From: an uncultured Paracoccaceae bacterium
Lineage (GTDB): Bacteria; Pseudomonadota; Alphaproteobacteria; Rhodobacterales; Rhodobacteraceae
NCBI GenBank assembly: GCA_938038825.1
Contig: CALHST010000434.1
Location: 1 to 23,494 of the forward strand
Direction of reading: 5' to 3'
DNA length: 23,494 nucleotides
Each line of letters opens with the position of its first letter. Position 1 is the stretch's first letter. The position numbers and the translations under genes were made by a program. Below, one piece after another: positions 22,611-23,494 of the stretch. The notes beneath the pieces were generated by a model. The model did no database searches. It had not been told where the DNA came from and saw only the letters and a program-made list of their open reading frames with translations.

Positions 22611-23494
22611 ATGAACTGGATCAGCAATTACGTCCGTCCTCGGATCAACTCGATCTTCTCGCGCCGCGAGACGCCCGACAATCTTTGGACCAAGTGCAAA
22701 GAATGCGGAACCATGTTGTTTCACCGCGAATTGACGGACAATTTGAATGTCTGTTCGTCGTGTGGGCACCACATGGGGATCACACCACGAGCCCGGTTTG
22801 ACAACTTGTTTGACGGGGGCATCTTTACGGAAGTTGCCGTACCAGAGCCGGTCGCAGACCCGCTGTCGTTCCGCGATCAAAAGAAATATCCGGACCGCAT
22901 GAAGGCGGCGCAAAAGGGCACTGGCGAAAAAGAAGCCATGCTGGTGGCCAGTGGTGACATGGGGCGGACCCCGATCATTGCGGCGGCTCAGGACTTTACC
23001 TTTATGGGCGGGTCCATGGGCATGTATGTCGGCAACGCGATCATTGCTGCCGCCGAAGAAGCGGTACGCCTGAAACGCCCATTGATCTTATTTTCGGCCG
23101 CAGGCGGCGCGCGGATGCAAGAAGGCATCCTAAGCTTGATGCAGATGCCGCGCACAACAGTTGCGGTTCAGATGCTGAAAGAAGCAGGCCTGCCTTATAT
23201 CGTTGTCCTGACCCATCCCACAACGGGTGGGGTCACTGCCTCTTATGCGATGCTGGGGGATGTGCAGATTGCCGAACCCAATGCGTTGATTTGCTTTGCC
23301 GGCCCCCGCGTCATCGAACAAACCATTCGCGAACAACTGCCCGAAGGATTCCAACGGGCAGAATACCTGCTGGATCACGGGATGTTGGATCGGGTGACAC
23401 CACGCAAAGACCTGAAAGACGAACTTGTCACCATCACCCGGATGCTGATGGGGCTGCCCCCAGCGATCAAAGGCGACTTGCCCGCACCCGATCC
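22611..23494 (+). CDS. accD: Acetyl-CoA carboxylase carboxyltransferase subunit beta, 3' end cut
   Basis: Beta subunit of the carboxyltransferase that passes carboxyl from biotin to acetyl-CoA to make malonyl-CoA, the first step of fatty acid synthesis. The visible 294 residues start MNWISNYVRPRINSIFSRR. The N-terminal zinc ribbon has C29, C32, C48 and C51 (CKECG, CSSCGHH). The crotonase-like core follows with FTFMGGSMGMYVGNAI, FSAAGGARMQEGILSLMQM and TTGGVTASYAMLGDV. The window ends within the gene; the family is usually about 300-320 residues, so little is missing. Ribosome sites AAGGA (22596) or AAAGG (22603) precede the ATG. It begins 59 bases after the ABC-like gene on the same strand and could be co-transcribed. 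Confidence 0.97.
   Translation, partial: MNWISNYVRPRINSIFSRRETPDNLWTKCKECGTMLFHRELTDNLNVCSSCGHHMGITPRARFDNLFDGGIFTEVAVPEPVADPLSFRDQKKYPDRMKAAQKGTGEKEAMLVASGDMGRTPIIAAAQDFTFMGGSMGMYVGNAIIAAAEEAVRLKRPLILFSAAGGARMQEGILSLMQMPRTTVAVQMLKEAGLPYIVVLTHPTTGGVTASYAMLGDVQIAEPNALICFAGPRVIEQTIREQLPEGFQRAEYLLDHGMLDRVTPRKDLKDELVTITRMLMGLPPAIKGDLPAPD

Overview
The window looks like chromosome of a marine alphaproteobacterium of the Rhodobacteraceae (Roseobacter group). The grounds are gene content and gene style: a CcrM-type GANTC methyltransferase next to RNase HII, a perfect CtrA box, DUF2794 and DUF6478 proteins known mainly from this group, and a T-rich intergenic repeat that I recall from many Rhodobacterales genomes. 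I see no rRNA, tRNA, CRISPR array, insertion sequence or phage gene. Coding density is high and no gene-free gap exceeds 300 bases.

Layout. 1-697: the C-terminal part of an AlkB-like membrane hydroxylase. 760-2600: a single-domain response regulator convergent with a six-TM class III nucleotidyl cyclase. 2802-4608: rnhB then ccrM on the minus strand, with GANTC sites in the ccrM promoter region and a terminator behind it. 4855-6543: two small secreted proteins facing away from each other across an operator-like array; the second overlaps a membrane-anchored winged-helix protein. 6702-8296: a short J-domain protein behind a CtrA box, then asd. 8558-10192: a DUF4139 protein. 10320-12320 (minus strand): beta-carbonic anhydrase, SbtA bicarbonate transporter and SbtB PII-like protein. 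12434-15149: an Hpt-like small protein, an M17 aminopeptidase and an NlpC/P60 hydrolase. 15241-19296 (minus strand): ilvD followed by a lipoprotein, DUF6478, an unknown protein and DUF2794. 19429-22551: a 1040-residue ABC exporter-like protein with a ruined ATPase and a cyclic-nucleotide-binding tail. 22611 to the end: accD, cut by the window edge.

How the genes may work together. Core metabolism is represented by asd, ilvD and accD, and cell-cycle control by ccrM and the CtrA box. Three proteins could share a cyclic-nucleotide theme: the cyclase, SbtB (whose cyanobacterial relatives bind adenyl nucleotides) and the ABC-like protein with the cNMP domain. That link is inference only.

The most unusual items are the ABC-like protein, in which Walker A, signature, Walker B glutamate and H-loop are all replaced and about 270 residues are inserted in the ATPase; the inverted-topology membrane winged-helix protein coupled to a secreted protein; and the carbonic anhydrase-SbtA-SbtB set in what is probably a heterotroph.
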